Origin: Henckelia pumila
Lineage: Eukaryota; Streptophyta; Magnoliopsida; Lamiales; Gesneriaceae
Direction of reading: 5' to 3'
Assembly: GCF_033568475.1 (NCBI RefSeq)
Contig: NC_133121.1
Span: forward strand, 56,643,905-56,707,904
DNA length: 64,000 nt
The notes under the pieces were generated by a model, which saw only the letters and a program-made list of their open reading frames with translations, made no database searches and was not told the origin of the DNA. Below, in pieces: positions 10,104 to 23,485 of the stretch. Made by a program: the position numbers and the translations under genes. Numbering within the stretch: the stretch's first letter is position 1; every line of letters starts with the position of its first letter.

Positions 10104-11245
10104 ATAAGACATGAACTTTATTTTATTTTGAGTTGCATATGGTTACTGTGTTAATATAATAATTATTTTAATTTAAAAATATATTTTTTGAATATTGGAT
10201 ATGTGTTAATATAATTTTTTTGATTAATATATATTACTAAAATTTGATTTTATTGTAGAGTTATTGCACGAAAAATATTTTTTATGTTACTAGTATGATA
10301 AAAAAAATTGAAGTTTAATATTATAATAAGTTATATACTTGTATTTTTGAAAAACATAAATATTTTGTTTAAAATTTATTATATAAATTTAGTATTTAAT
10401 CCAATAAAAAAATAAATAAAATTTAAATTTATATTGTTTTAAATTGAACATGGTTATTTTGTAATAATAATACTTATTTTAATTTCAAAATATATAAAGA
10501 ATAATATAGTATGCTTTTTTAATATTTGAAATTCTTAAATTTTTTAGCCAAGCAAGATATTTTAAATCAATGGATTTAAAATTCACTTTGAAATTTTATG
10601 TTCATCCAAAGAGATTTAATAAAAAAGAAGATTCAAATCAATGATTTTCAAATCCGTTAATTTGAAATCCTCTCTCAAATCCAAATACCCTCATTCAAGC
10701 ACAACCTAACTGATTGTGAATTCAATCCAAAACTACAATAAAATTACGATCATTGAGCAATATTTTCCAAATCACCCTGTGCCGTGCTACTGATTTGTGT
10801 TCCTCGAAAACCACCAAGCTAGAACACAGCAAAATGGCGACACACCAATTGACATCCTCCAGACGCATGCACGAAAGAAAGTGGGAAAGCACAAAAACAA
10901 AACATAACAAGATTCTTGCAACTATTTTCTTAAAAATGAATCTCAAGTATCACGAGGTGTGATACTTGTGGTGATTATTAGTCTAAGCAATCTTCAAGTA
11001 ACACACTACACAGAATCCAAACAATCGGGGACATTAATTACATAAATTTATTTTATTAGATACACCGGGTATAGATGTTCTCATCGATTACACACAACAT
11101 AAAAAGCCTCATCTGATATGGCATCAAAGATAATTAACATGACAGAAAACCCCTCCATTTTCCAAACTTATGCATGATTTGAGATGGGGTTAAACGCAGA
11201 ATCTGAGAGCAACATTCTCTGGTGTGCCAAAAAAGAAGTCTTTAA
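10104..11245. other. AT-rich intergenic region
   Basis: No gene is seen. The right part (about 11040-11245) is probably the 3' untranslated region of the minus-strand transporter gene. ORFs at 10722-10962 are in unconstrained sequence. Confidence 0.5.
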
Positions 11246-14200
11246 TCAGTGACTAGAATTTTGTGGCAGACGAAAGGAACCTCCAGCATAAAGCATTTGG
11301 TAAACTGGTCTTATTCTTAAGGTAAGTATTATGCTCAATATTGTTCCCATCCCACATAGCCCGGCTAAAACTAGGAACGTGATCCTAAAGCAATGTGGAC
11401 CTATGCAAGACGAACTTTGCTGCTTTGCAGCTTCGGCATCATATATATGGCCAGCAAGAAAACCTGAGAACAGAAATGCACCAGCAGGATTTCCCAGCTG
11501 CATGAAATTGAAAATGATGCCGAAATTTCTCAAGCCAAAGAGTTCGGATGCAGTTGGAATCATTATGCCGAACTGGACGCCAAAGCAAATTCCAAGCAAG
11601 GCTGTTCCAGAATAAAGAGTGCCATTCAGAGCTGAGGCATATAGGAGAAATATTACGATCATGATAATCTGAGTGATTGTCATCCAAAATGTCCGAGGAA
11701 TTGTCTTTGACCTACAATTGTTGAAAAATGAAAAAGCCTTAGAATGATGGCCACAAATGGTGCAGAACGGCACAAAAATACAATGCTATATATATTAAAA
11801 AAAAATTAAATGGAAAATGTTGTCAAGTACACGCCTAGGCTAGAATTGCATGCACTTAAATTAGGATGGTGATGGCTCTGATACAACTAATTAGAAATTC
11901 GACACAATTTTTATTTGCATCATAATCCATATCATAATCTTTGAAAAGGTGAAACAACCACAAACTTTCTTCACCATTTAACTTCTTTTCTTTAAAAGAT
12001 AACGCAGAAGTATGAAAGGAAAAGTGACGACACAAAGCAACTACTTGATTTGGACATAAGGCCTACAGGCATGGCAAAATGCTCAAAGGCCAACAGTCTT
12101 ATTTTCGTATATGTAATCATCATTTTTTTTATCTCAGGTACAACCACTTCAATATTTAAGTCGAATTTTTATTTATCTTCCAGATCACATATTATAAACA
12201 TGACAATAGGAAATGTGATTTATTTTAAAACATGTAAACCAAACAGCATGAACACTCGCTCTGAGGGGGGGAAGCAATATTCAAGAGTCAATAACCATGA
12301 TGGGAGGGGGATTTTCTAAGTGTCTTCTCCATATTTTCAGAATCCAAGAAGATTATTTACCTAACAAGTTCAAAGCTCTCAATATAAGCATAAATGCACT
12401 TGTGGAAAGAAGATCAAAAGATGCATCGATAAGATACATTAACTGAACAAAGTGGAACTATTTTACCACTAGCAATTTCACAGATTAAAAAAAAACAAGA
12501 AACAAAAGACAGAAATTCTATTACCTGACAAAGTGTTCAGAAACAGCTCCAGCGCCTAGGCGACCCAAAAAATTACAAAAGCTGAACAAACTTAACAACA
12601 TTGTTGCATCACTGACACCAAGTGCAACCCCAATTTGTGCCAAATTATTAAGGACCGTTACTCCAGAACCAACTCCAACAAAGTAAACAAACCATAGAAG
12701 CCAGAAGTCTGCCTTTACCACAGCTTCACGAAATTTGAAGTCTTCTCCTCTTCTTGGTTTTCTTTTCTTCTTCACTGCCCCCTCACCCACAGCAAGAAGT
12801 AAATCTACTTCGGAGACATCTTCAGACTCGTAAAAACTTCCGAGATACGTTGCCGATGATGATGGGGTCAACAAAGGATCCGTCGGATTTGAATCGGTAT
12901 CTCCAGAGACAAAATCAGCTGGCTGGGGAGGTTTCTTATTATTTGCAGGAAACAGGGTCATTTTTACAGGGATCGCCAAAGGAGCCATCAAAAGTATAAT
13001 CATTATAGCAACAATTATATAGGAGATGACGTTTCCAAGGAACAAGAGCTTTTTTAAAATTGTCGTCGTGAGAAGATAAATGGCAAGTGAGATACTGGCT
13101 CCTTGGGTGAAAAGAAAATGGCCATGCTCATAAGAGTCTTCTCCAGAAGCTGGAGTACAAGGGCGGATAAAGTACATCATCGCCAAACCTGTAGTGGGGA
13201 TGCCTAGTGCTAAGAGCAGAAGCAAACTTGAATCTGACCCATTAAGAACCATAGTGTACACCTCTGTGAAAACTGCAGCACTTAAACCAACATAGCCTTT
13301 GAGTATACCAGCAACAGTGCCCCTACTGAGAGGAAAGTTCTTCATGTTGGTAACAAGAACAGCTGTGCCCAGCCATGCGCTACTGTTGGCTCCAATGCAT
13401 AGCGCCAACCACAACTATTATGGTTATCAAATGGTTAGGATCCATGAAATGAATGAAATGAGCAATGTATAGAAACATTTTGAACATATTTTGGAGGTAA
13501 ATCACTTGCAATAGGTAACCAAGTTGATCAACCCGGGACAATTATTGATTTATCTATGATGTGTTTGTCTTTCACATTTATTCACCCAAAGGGATAAGTA
13601 GAGACCATACATTGTGATCGAACTATGCTTATTAGACTTTTCTTGCAGGGACTTTCATTGCCAAACATGGTTCCGTCCAACAAGGGGGTTTTAGGCTAGA
13701 GTTACGGAAACATTTGGTTCAAATGCTACATATCATTTACTAGTTTTGCTTCCAAGAATTTCTCGAAACACTATAATCTTTGGATTTAGCAAACCATTTT
13801 CCAATAAGTAGATCTATTTTGAGCCTTAACAAAAACATGAAGCAAAATTCGCAAACATGAATTCACTCTATCTTAGACATACTTGTCTTAGTAGGACCGT
13901 GGGGACGACATACAGCAACTCAAAGCACAAAATATTGAAATTTCACGTGTAAATGAATAACTGTCAAAGAGTTGGATCATTCGGAAGTCTTTAAAAACTG
14001 CCGACACAATAGGACACCATTAAAATGACGCCAAAATAAATAATAAAAAAAACCATAATTCAACATTTCCCATCCAAGAGAACCAATCGAACAAAAGCAC
14101 ACAAATCGGTTCAGTAACCTTAAAACCAAAACTTCATAAAGATTCAAGTTTTGAGATAAAAATGAAACAACTTACAAGTACCTTATTTTAAATGATAAAG

Positions 14201-14695
14201 ACTAGGCGATACATTTCTAAAAAGATACTGTACATTTCAACATTACCAAGCAACAAAAACCAATCGAAGACAAGCACACAAATCACGCCAAAGTCCAAAT
14301 CCCAGTAACTCTTGAAAACTAAAAAACTTCATAAAAGATCCAATAATTGAGACAAGAGCCAACGAACTAACCACCCAATAAGGCACCGACTGAAGAGTCT
14401 GACTAACAGCAAGCCAAAGAACACCATAACCCAAGAAAGCAGCGAAGACACCAACAAGAAGAAGAGCCCAAGGAGGAAACTTATTGCAAGCAATTCCTGC
14501 AAGAATCCCCACATTTTCTCCAATATCATTGGCCACCCCGAGGATTGTCAGCTGGTGCTGAGTGAAACCCAGAACCGATTTCAGTGAAGGAGAGTACAAA
14601 GGGAAAGTGTATGCATTTCCCGCCGCTATTTGGACCCAAACCGCAGCACCTAAACCAACCCACGGTGGTCTTGTGCCTGCCTTCAACCCTATCAT
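11246..14695 (-). CDS. Nodulin-like / NFD4-type major facilitator transporter, 3 exons, 559 aa
   Basis: Exon 1 is 14372-14695 (108 codons), exon 2 is 12525-13414 and exon 3 is 11246-11711; introns are 957 and 813 bp. Splice sites on the minus strand are TGGGTG|GTTAGT with AATAG|TTGTGG, and GTCAG|GTAATA with TTGTAG|GTCAAA. The joined ORF is 559 aa, the usual length for plant 'NUCLEAR FUSION DEFECTIVE 4-like' proteins. The N-terminus (GTRPPWVGLGAAVWVQIAAG, then GNAYTFPLYS) is the Nodulin-like domain signature. FPLSRGTVAGILKGYVGLSA follows exon 2's start. A basic cytosolic loop (KKKRKPRRG, about residue 322) splits two halves of multiple membrane helices, and LFGLRNFGIIFNF lies in the C-terminal half. 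The ATG matches the family start. It is predicted to be a multi-pass transporter; substrate is not known from sequence. No disabling change is seen. Confidence 0.93.
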
Positions 14696-14827
14696 CCTTT
14701 TTAAATTTTTTCGGAAAACGGAAAAGATTTTGTAGAATCTTGGACATATATTTCAAACGCTCGGCCGAAAATGTGGAGGAACCCGACTTGAATAGCGTGA
14801 CGGTGACATTCTAATTGAAAAACGAAA

Positions 14828-14835
14828 ACACGTGT
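14828..14835. promoter_or_regulatory. G-box / ABRE-like ACACGTGT upstream of the transporter
   Basis: A perfect 8-bp palindrome with CACGTG core lies about 133 bp upstream of the transporter ATG. G-boxes bind bZIP and bHLH factors, so light or abscisic-acid control is possible. A single site is weak evidence. Confidence 0.4.
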
Positions 14836-16620
14836 CATAACATTGATTCATTTTGTAATAAGGATTTCTTATTCGTCATTTAAAAAAAAAAAAAAATTGG
14901 GAGAAAAAATATGAATTTAAATTGAAAGCAACTTTAAATTTAACATTCATTTCCAAGCCAATACTCTAATTTACCAATACCACCTAAAGATTTATATGGG
15001 ATGGTAATTTTAGTTAATAGTTGTCGAGTATTTTTATATATCCATTTGAGAAAAATAAACATGTTCTATAGCCAATGTATAATGTAAAGAATAAATAAAT
15101 TAACAAAATGAGGAAATCATGTGATTAGATAGATACATTTTCTATATTCTTGAATTCATACTCTTGCATGAATTGTACACAAACATTAGATAACAGGAAA
15201 CTATATGGTTGTGCTATAATTTACCCCACGTTAACAAAGGAAAAAAAATTTCTTGCACAATATGGTTGTGTTAATTTTTTTTCTCTCGAAATTTCAAGTT
15301 TCCCAATACCTCATCACAAAATAGTATATTAGCATCAACACATTTTTTAAGTAGTAATTTTTTTATTATCATTCAGAGAATATTAAGATTGCAAACTCTA
15401 AAACTTTTGATCATATAGAGCATATTAAAATTGCTTTGAATAATTTTTTTTTTAATATGAAACAAACTGTAAAAAAATATCAAGTTTCAAATGCTCATTC
15501 ATTTCAAATGAACATATAATTTGAAACCGAAAAAAGAGATGCAATATTCTATAAGTCTCAATCCAAAAATACACCTGGTCCTGAATCAATAATACCAACC
15601 AACCCAGAACTCCAAGCAACATAAATCTGAAAATATTAATCAAATTGAGAGACCAAAATAAATAGCAAATCGTGAGTAAAACATATTGATTTGAAAAATA
15701 AGAAAAGAAAATTCATTTACACTTCTACTTTTACTTTGATAATTTCGTGACAAACCATGAGAATCACAAACAAGTGACTCGTGAACCAATTTTGAGACTT
15801 TTTTTTTTTTTCAAATGAAGCAACTTCTTTAGTAAATCAAAATAGCTTGGATTATGTAGAAGTAAGTTATGTACTCATTTACCTTTATTTGAGTTTATGG
15901 AAAAAATGTCGGCAACACCTTCAACCTGATACCAGAAAATCTGGGATTAACAAACCAAGAGCATGAATTGCATAATTCAATTAATAAAATTCATGCAGAG
16001 ATTAGATCAGATGAAATTTGATACCAAGATATTTACTCGCTACGAATAAAGTTTTTTTTTCCACATCGTACGGAACATGTTGATAGCACTATTTTAAATA
16101 CTCTTCTTTTGCACATTCTATTAAACAGGTTTTAATAGCACTCTTTTGATTGATAATGAAAGATATAATTAAAAAATCAAATTTGATCAAAATATTTTCC
16201 AGTTGAGAGTTATAAAACAAAAAATTATGAAAACAAAAACGAATAATGGATGATGTAAATGGTGTAACCAACTCGGCTCCACCCTTCCTTTTCTCCAATT
16301 AATCATTAGACTTGAGTGTCCTCCCCTTTTCATTATACATGGCCAACCCACGTACATTTTTTGCACAAAAAATTTTGTTGATAAAGATAAAAAAAAATTA
16401 AAAGAAAATGATGGGACGAGACATGAAGAAACTGACGTTCAGTAAATGTGAACTGCTTAGCCGACATGGTAACTGAGTCCTGCCGAGAGTAGTCTCCTAC
16501 CTTGGGTAGAGTCCTACCCCAACAAAAATTTTACCCTAGCAAGGTAACCTACCAGTCTTACCTCTATAAATGCCAAGTATCTCTTATGATTTTACACATT
16601 CACTTTTACTCATGATTCAC

Positions 16621-16670
<50 letters not shown>

Positions 16671-16941
16671 TACCAAATTTGAAAGTCATCCGGGTTATGT
16701 ATGCTAGGGGAAGAATTAAAAAAAAAGAGTAAGAATTCCGCCGTCAAGAATGTAATAATCATAATCGTTATTACAATTAGATTAGGAGTGGCAGCTAAGC
16801 ATTTGAAATGGTCATAAGAGAAAAGTCTCAACTAAGTCATAGACTCGTGTATATAATAATTCTTTGTAACCAGAATCCATTTAGATAAATATTTATAAAA
16901 GTATTTTTTTTACAAAAGTTAATTTTTTTTTTTTTTTACAA
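14836..16941. other. AT-rich intergenic region with TA microsatellite
   Basis: No coding sequence can be supported. A (TA)n run occupies 16625-16668. A TATAAAT motif at about 16564 (TCTATAAATGCC), followed by CA- and CT-rich sequence, looks like a plant core promoter. It lies 380 bp before the exon fragments that start at 16942. Confidence 0.45.
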
Positions 16942-18008
16942 ATGGCAGCAAAGAGAATCGACATACGCCTGTTGTAGAACATTGGAGCATTGCTGTAAAA
17001 TATGGAAAAGCCTTAGAAGAAGAATGGAAAACTGAAATCGCTATCCCTCGTGGTGGACCTCACAGATGGTTGATGGCCTCATTGGTCTCATACCACCAGG
17101 AGTCACAAGTCGATGTGGTATAACGGAGATTCTTTAAGCGATTCTTGATTTTTGGTTTAACAATGGTGTGTTAGTGAACTTTTAATCTACGTGTGGCATT
17201 AACTAAGTTTGTCCTTGAATAAATGGATTATTGACATCTTTAGGCTTATTAATTATTGCTACTATATCTTTGTACTTTCATATACAGCTTCTGTTAACAT
17301 TTGTTTGTTTCCTGTTCAGAGGCCAAGAACACAAATCAATAGCAAGATTTTGGAAGATGGAAAAGTCGTGCATGTTGAAGCTGTTATTAACGGTGTATAT
17401 TATAGGAACCGAATAACTTCTTGCTATATTTTGTATTATTATAAGTTTAATTAATGAAAATACTAGAAGTTCTTAATTGAAGAATTAGTTAGATTTATTT
17501 GCAGAAATGGTTTTTGGTTTGTGACATGTTTAATCTTATGAATATGTTTTCATAATGAAGGTTGAATGGAGAACGATGAGGACAAAATGTTGGCTGATAT
17601 GCTAGATGATTCAAAGGGTAATTGTGTTTTTACTATGCCTTGCTTTGTTACCCGTAGTTCAATACATATGATATGTCTTCATAAATTCTCAAAAGCTGGT
17701 TCTTTCTCTTTATCTCTTGGGTTATTTTTATGCTATTGCTTAATGATTGATCATCATGGTGATGAACACATCAAAGAGTTCTATTATTTACCTTAGATTA
17801 TGACCTGGTTGCGTTCTATTTCCAGTTTGTCAAAGCATTTGCTGCTGAGCACCTGAAAACACCTCTTGGGGAACCAGTCAAAGGTAAAAAGAACAAGTCC
17901 AGCAACAAGCTTTGGCTGGAGAAATTCTACAAAAATACGACAAATCTACCTGAACCATTCCCTCATGAATTAGTTGACAGATTAGAAAAGTATTTGAATG
18001 TAAATTTC

Positions 18009-18062
<54 letters not shown>

Positions 18063-18842
18063 ATGTATTTTCATAATGCTTACTAAAATTTAAATTTTTT
18101 TAATGTTTAAATGTTTTACTATACATTAGAGCCTGGAGGAGCAGCTCATAGACCTTTCATCCTTGCTATATGATCATCGACTAGAAGATGCGCACTTGAA
18201 CGGTTCACAGATTCTTCATAGCTCAATCTTCACCCAGCGGTAAGCTTCCAAACCATTTTATTTTGACACCATTCTGATTTTTGTTTTTGTTGTTTTCTTC
18301 CTGAAATGTGGATATACTTTTGCTGATCCTTATATCCAACATACAGGTACTTATAGCAAGTTTTGGCAGGTGAAAGGGAGAAGATGAAATGTTTCAGTAT
18401 TGAATAACAATTTTTTGATGACAATACATCTTATTATATGCTTTCTGTGGTTTTATTAGGTGTTTTCCCAGAATTCAGTACTTCCAAATTCATTCCTGGA
18501 GAATTTAACTTATATCACTATTCAGACATCAATCCTTAGGATGGAAAGAATTCCAACAGGTTTGGGGAAGGTCATGTGGAAGATGATATATTGAACGCAG
18601 TTGTCATAGAACTTTAGAGCTTTCTCCAGGTTTATTTTGTGTCGTGTGATTTTTTTTTTTTTTGCTCTGAGAAAATCAACAGTTAATTACTCCATTTACA
18701 GAGGGGGAAGTAAAGGGAAAAAGGGTGGTTGTTGAGCTAAACCATGGTTCTGTCCTTGCAATCCTCTTACCAACAACTGGTGCCAATTTTCCTCACAATA
18801 TCACAACTTCAAGATTTCACAAACTTGTTAAGCAGAAGGTTG
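16942..18842 (+). pseudogene. Exon fragments of a conserved plant gene, function not recognised
   Basis: Several coding blocks follow one another with plausible splice sites. They include 16942-17118 (HTPVVEHWSIAVKYGKALEE, IPRGGPHRWLMASLV; donor after GATGTG), 17322-17420 (acceptor TTCAG; RPRTQINSKILEDGKVVHVE), 17566-17617 (DEDKMLADMLDDSKG), 17826-17999 (FVKAFAAEHLKTPLGEPV, KSSNKLWLEKFYKNTTNLPE) and 18131-18240 (LEEQLIDLSSLLYDHRLEDAH). The blocks read like adjacent exons of one ordinary plant protein. There is no clean start, some joins leave stops, and the expected end is missing. 18704-18842 may be a further exon-like block from the same or another gene. I do not recognise the protein. The fragment ends close to a CACTA terminus and may have been captured or truncated by it. 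Confidence 0.55.
18009..18062. repeat. (CT)n-(GT)n compound microsatellite
   Basis: A CT run turns into a GT run within the putative intron between the blocks at 17999 and 18131. Confidence 0.9.
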
Positions 18843-19059
18843 CCACGGTCTTTTTCGCGTTAGATTTATTCTTTTTATGCCTTGTATTATTTTTCTTGTA
18901 TGTTTTGATAAGATACATCAATTTAGCTATTTATTTTTATTACCATATTCAAATAAAATGTATGTTGATATTATTTTTCTAATATTTGAATTTTGAATAT
19001 CGAGTGGTTTAATGCTAAAAAAATTGTATATTAACTTTAAAATTTTGAATTAAAATAAG

Positions 19060-19354
19060 GGCTTTAGGGGCAGAACCGCTCCTAAAGTCTTTTTTTTTTT
19101 TGTATATTTCAGGAAAAGACAACAGTTTTTAACTGTTGATTTTAAAAGACAACAGTTTAAAATTTTTGCGAAACTGTTGTCTTAAATGTTAAAAAACAGT
19201 TTAAAAATGTTACGAAACTGTTGTCTATCGCTCAAAGACAACAGTTAAAAATGTTGTCGTTGAGCGGGTTTTTTTTACAACAGAGGATTCTAAAACATTT
19301 TAAGTAGGTTACGACAATTGAAAAAAATGTTGTCTATAGGAGTTTTTTGTAGTG
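19060..19354. mobile_element. Terminus of a CACTA-type DNA transposon
   Basis: The segment ends GGAGTTTTTTGTAGTG (19339-19354), whose complement CACTACAAAAAACTCC is the classic plant CACTA terminal repeat. Inside it are repeated, often inverted, AAGACAACAGTT / AACTGTTGTC subterminal motifs (about 19121-19250) and a CTTTAGGGGC...GCTCCTAAAG hairpin near 19070. Dense subterminal repeats are typical of this superfamily. The opposite terminus was not found in the window. Confidence 0.7.
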
Positions 19355-20946
19355 AGGACTTTGACTGTGAAAGCTAGTTCTATCCGGGAAATCGAATGCA
19401 GCAGTTGATGCACTGAGCCGAAAGATCTGCCCTCTATTTTATTTACTATCGATATTTTTCTTTTGATCGATGATTACTGCACTTTCTGATTTAGAGTTGA
19501 AAGTAGATAGGAGGTCTATCAGAATTTTACTGTTCAAGCTGAACCGGAGTTGTGTTTGAAGATCAAAAGAGCACAGGAATTGATTCGAGCATTCAGAATT
19601 CGATAGGAAAATTCAGATTGGGATACCAGTCTGAGTTTCAGATGGCCGAAAGATATTCGATGATTGAAGAGTCAGATCTAGTGGGAGCAGATGACGAGCG
19701 ATGTTTCGAAGTATGTCTTCCGATATTTTTGAAATGTCATCAGTTGAAAGCAGAGAGAGAGCGACCTGATTTTCTGTTGTGCAGTTTATCTGTTCAAAGT
19801 GGAAATGGGATTCATTCGATTGATTTTGTCATGAAGCTACCACGATCAGTATGATATTGAGATGCTATCTGAGTATGATTGACCGATTGATGAAATCTGC
19901 TACTGTTTTCCGTATAGAATGACTTTTGGACTTGATCAGATGGCCGATATTTTCGTCCGAGATGTGGTCAGATTGCATGGTCTGCCAAAGTCGATCATTT
20001 CAGACCGAGATCCTTGATTTGATTCCCTTTTGACTCAGTTCTAGAGGTCTTTGTGATTCGATTACTTCGGAATACAACTTTTATCCTCATAACGACGGAC
20101 AGCCAGAGCGGGTGATTCACAGTTTAGAGGATATTCCATGAGCTGTAGTGCTTGACTTTAGCACTAGTTGGAAGAATTCTAGTGTCTGGTGGAGATTTCG
20201 TACAACGACAACTATTAGACGAATATCTTGATGGCTTCTTTCGAAGCGTTGTATGAGAAGAAATGAAAATCTCATTTGTACTGGGATGATTTTTTCTAAG
20301 TCACCTGAGTTGGGACCAGATATGTTTCGAATTATGACTGAGCAGATGAATATTATTCGGACGAGAATGAAGACAATTCAGGACAGACAAACAAAGTATA
20401 CAAATTTCAGACGCAGACCTCTGTATTTTGTTCAGGGGGACCGAGTAGTTCGGAAGATTCTACTTTCAGAGGCTTTGTCAGATATGAGAAAAGAGAGAAG
20501 TCGTCTCCGAGCTTGATCGATTCTTACTAGATGCTGGAAAGATAGGCAATTTTGCCTATAGATTTGCTCTTGTTCCGTCTCTATTTTAGTATTCATGATG
20601 TTTTGTCATCTCTTTGTTGCAAAAATAACAACCAGAATTTTTCTTATGTTCTTTAGCCGAAGAGACCGAATTTGATGAGACGCCTAATTTCTTAGAAAGA
20701 CACATTCTGATTCTTGATCGAAAAGAGAAGCAGCTCCGAAACAAACCGATTCAGTTTGTGAGAGTGCAGTAGAGCCGAAATGAATTTGAAGAAGCGACTT
20801 GGGAGAAAAAGTTCGATACGAAGCAACGAATTCCAGAGTTATTTCTGCATAGTGAATTCTTACTGCAGTCTTTGATTCTATCTCTTTTTTCGTGATTGAA
20901 CTGTATTCGATTTCGAGGAAAAAATCATTTCTTAGATGGGGAGAAT
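19355..20946 (+). pseudogene. Degenerate Ty3/gypsy polyprotein, RNase H end to integrase C-terminus
   Basis: Fragmented similarity runs in several frames. SNAAVDALSRK near 19390 is the end of RNase H. IDFVMKLPRS near 19818 and VVRLHGLPKSIISDRDP near 19970 are integrase core. IQDRQTKYTNFRRRPLYFVQ (20376-20435) is the integrase C-terminal region. Stops and frameshifts are frequent. It precedes the LTR at 20947 with a GATGGGGAGAAT polypurine tract between, so it is the 3' half of that element. Its 5' half is missing, and the left edge abuts the CACTA terminus. Confidence 0.7.
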
Positions 20947-22371
20947 TGTAAAGCCCCAAAATTATCCTAATCAAGATTTTAGGAGATTAATATTTATAAT
21001 CAGAGATTAGGAAATTCAAGGGTTGAATTGCTATTTGATCACGGTCTATTTTTCAATTTTTGAATAATTCAGGGACCAAAGTGCAAATTTGAAATGTTGA
21101 CTTGGTCTTAACTATATAAATAGTGGGATGAGGCATGAGTCACCATTTCTTCTTCTTCCTTCCTCCTGCTTGGCCGATCCACCATTGAAGCGCCTCCTCC
21201 AAGCTTCCTGATTTCAGTTCTTGCTCGATCCGCCCGATAGAATTTCAATCTGAAGGTATATTTGCGATCACGGCTGCGAGAGCTCCGTTGTACCATAATT
21301 TTTTCTTCGATCGGCTTTATTTCATTTTTGAGATGCTATTGGAATTGAATGATTTTTGGATATATCGTTCTTGAGCTAGCATAGATCGTGTATTCAAAGT
21401 CGGATCGGAAAAAGAACGATGTTCGGATTTGTTATGATTTTTGGGAGCATAATTCAAAATAGGGGTTTTAAGTTTTTGTTGGATTTTGAATTTTTTTGAT
21501 GGATTATTGGTATTATAAGTTGAATTGGATCGATATATTGATGTATGTGGTTTTTCGGCTAGTCGAATTATAGCCGTTATGCGGCCGGTTTGAGATTTCA
21601 GAATTTAAGAGTTTGATTGAGTTTTTGGGATTGATTTGAATTGGATTGTTTGATATTGAGCTCTTTTGTATCTTCGTACATATTTGGTTAAAGATTGTTG
21701 AGTTCAGAGTTCGTTGAATCCGAATCGTCAAAGTGTTGATCGAGAATTGTTAACAAGTTTACCTTAATCGTTGAATTGTGATGGAATCAAATTTTGATTA
21801 GAATTCTCGTTCTTGTAGCTTGTCCAGATTGAAGCTGCATCGAATCGAAGAAAAAGTAAAAGTCGACATCAAATCGAAAAGGGACGAATACTCGAGTTTA
21901 GATTGATTCTCGAGTCCCTAAATCAGATACATGCATGATTACCTGTTTTTGATTGATTAAATGCATTGAGTTGAATTACTTGAATGTATTACGATTTTCA
22001 TATGCATTCATATTGAGCTAGATGATTCGTTCACTTATCAAATTAAACGTTCTGGGGATTATAGTTGAGTGGCATTGGTCATCGATTAGTACTCCAATGG
22101 CCCGATCAACTCTCTACAGTTGCTCCAGAGTCTAGAGGAATCAAGATATATCGCATTCACCTCCATCGGGGGAGTCGGTGAGTTGTAGTGATATCTTGGC
22201 CTCGGGATTCCAATGAAGATCGAAATCCCCTTTGATTATCCGATTTTAGATAATCTCGAACCCGAAGACATGCATTGCATTTTATCACATTTCGAATTAA
22301 GTTGTTGATATGCTACATGAAGGCACTTGTCTTGTTGTTTATATATCATGATTTGATGTATTATGTGCAAT
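20947..22371 (+). repeat. Outer gypsy 3' LTR, segment 1 of 3
   Basis: Starts TGTAAAGCCCC right after a polypurine tract. A plus-strand TATATAAATA at 21113-21122 marks the core promoter. The segment breaks at 22371 where a hAT element begins. The last 8 bp, TGTGCAAT (22364-22371), form the left target duplication. Confidence 0.75.
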
Positions 22372-22430
22372 TAGGGCTGTTCATTTGGTCCAAACCGCCC
22401 GAACCGAACCGAACCGAACCGAACCGAAAA

Positions 22431-23485
22431 TTCGGTTGTTCTCCGAAATGTGGAACTGAAAACCAAACTGAACTAAATAGTTCGGTTCGGTTTTTAACCG
22501 AAATTATTTTGGTTTTTTGGTTCGATTTTTCGGTTAACCGTTTTGTTTTTGTAACTTATGCGTTTTTAGAAAATAACCTAGTGAGTAGTGACTCCTACAA
22601 GGTATTTTTCAAAAAGTATCCGAATATTTGAAATAAAAGAAGAAATTATATTCGAACATTAAAATTCAAATAAATTTTAATTTGTATTTCAAATAATTAA
22701 GTTTATTTCCTATTTTTAAAAATACAATTTATAGTTAATTTACTATAGTATTAAATATTTATTGATTGTTATACCAAAATGATCTAATTAAATAAATTTT
22801 AAAATATCCTTAGTCTCTCTTAAAAGTTAGTCGTCGAGAGGACAAATTGAAATTGCAAACACAATCTTTTCTTTCGTGCCAATTGCCAAACCACCAAATA
22901 TCCCTACTTACTAATAATTTTAATATATATAATATATTTATATTTATATATAAACGAGCTAAAAAAATTACTGAAATTAAGAAATGTACACTGTCCAACA
23001 CTACAACTGATGAGTGATGATGCACTACACACCTATATATTTGGCTAATTAACATAATTGTAATTTATAAATGTTTTTAATTTGCATACATGTGAATCAC
23101 AAGTCACAACTGTTATAATTTAGTATTTCTGAGCAAACCCAAAAATAAGAAGCAATTGACAAACTAATTAAAACAATACAAATATAACCACAATCCACAA
23201 ACTCTTACATTAAGTTTTAACATAATAAATCCACAAGACCACAAATCATAATTCAAAATACAAACTAGTCTTTAGTCTTTAACATCAATCCATTATAATA
23301 ATCTACAAGCCAAAAACAAGTAACAACACATAAATCATAATTTATTAATGTTTGATAGCTCATCAGTCATCACTGCTCGGCTGCTCCAGTACTTATCATG
23401 CCTTCACCTATGAAATTTTTAACAGGAACAAACATATTTAACATCAAACTAATACGAAATTTTCAACAAGAACAAAAAATATTTA
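22431..23485. other. hAT interior, no gene
   Basis: AT-rich sequence without a supportable ORF or further repeat. Confidence 0.5.

Noticed and set aside
6707..10700. PIF/Harbinger-like element spanning the Myb/SANT-like gene
   Set aside because: GGATTTGA-type sequence near both ends is only loosely inverted, with no TWA or other target duplication and no transposase.
19355..20946. Endogenous pararetrovirus (caulimovirid) remnant
   Set aside because: Integrase wording (VVRLHGLPKSIISDRDP) and an adjacent LTR show gypsy origin; caulimovirids lack both.
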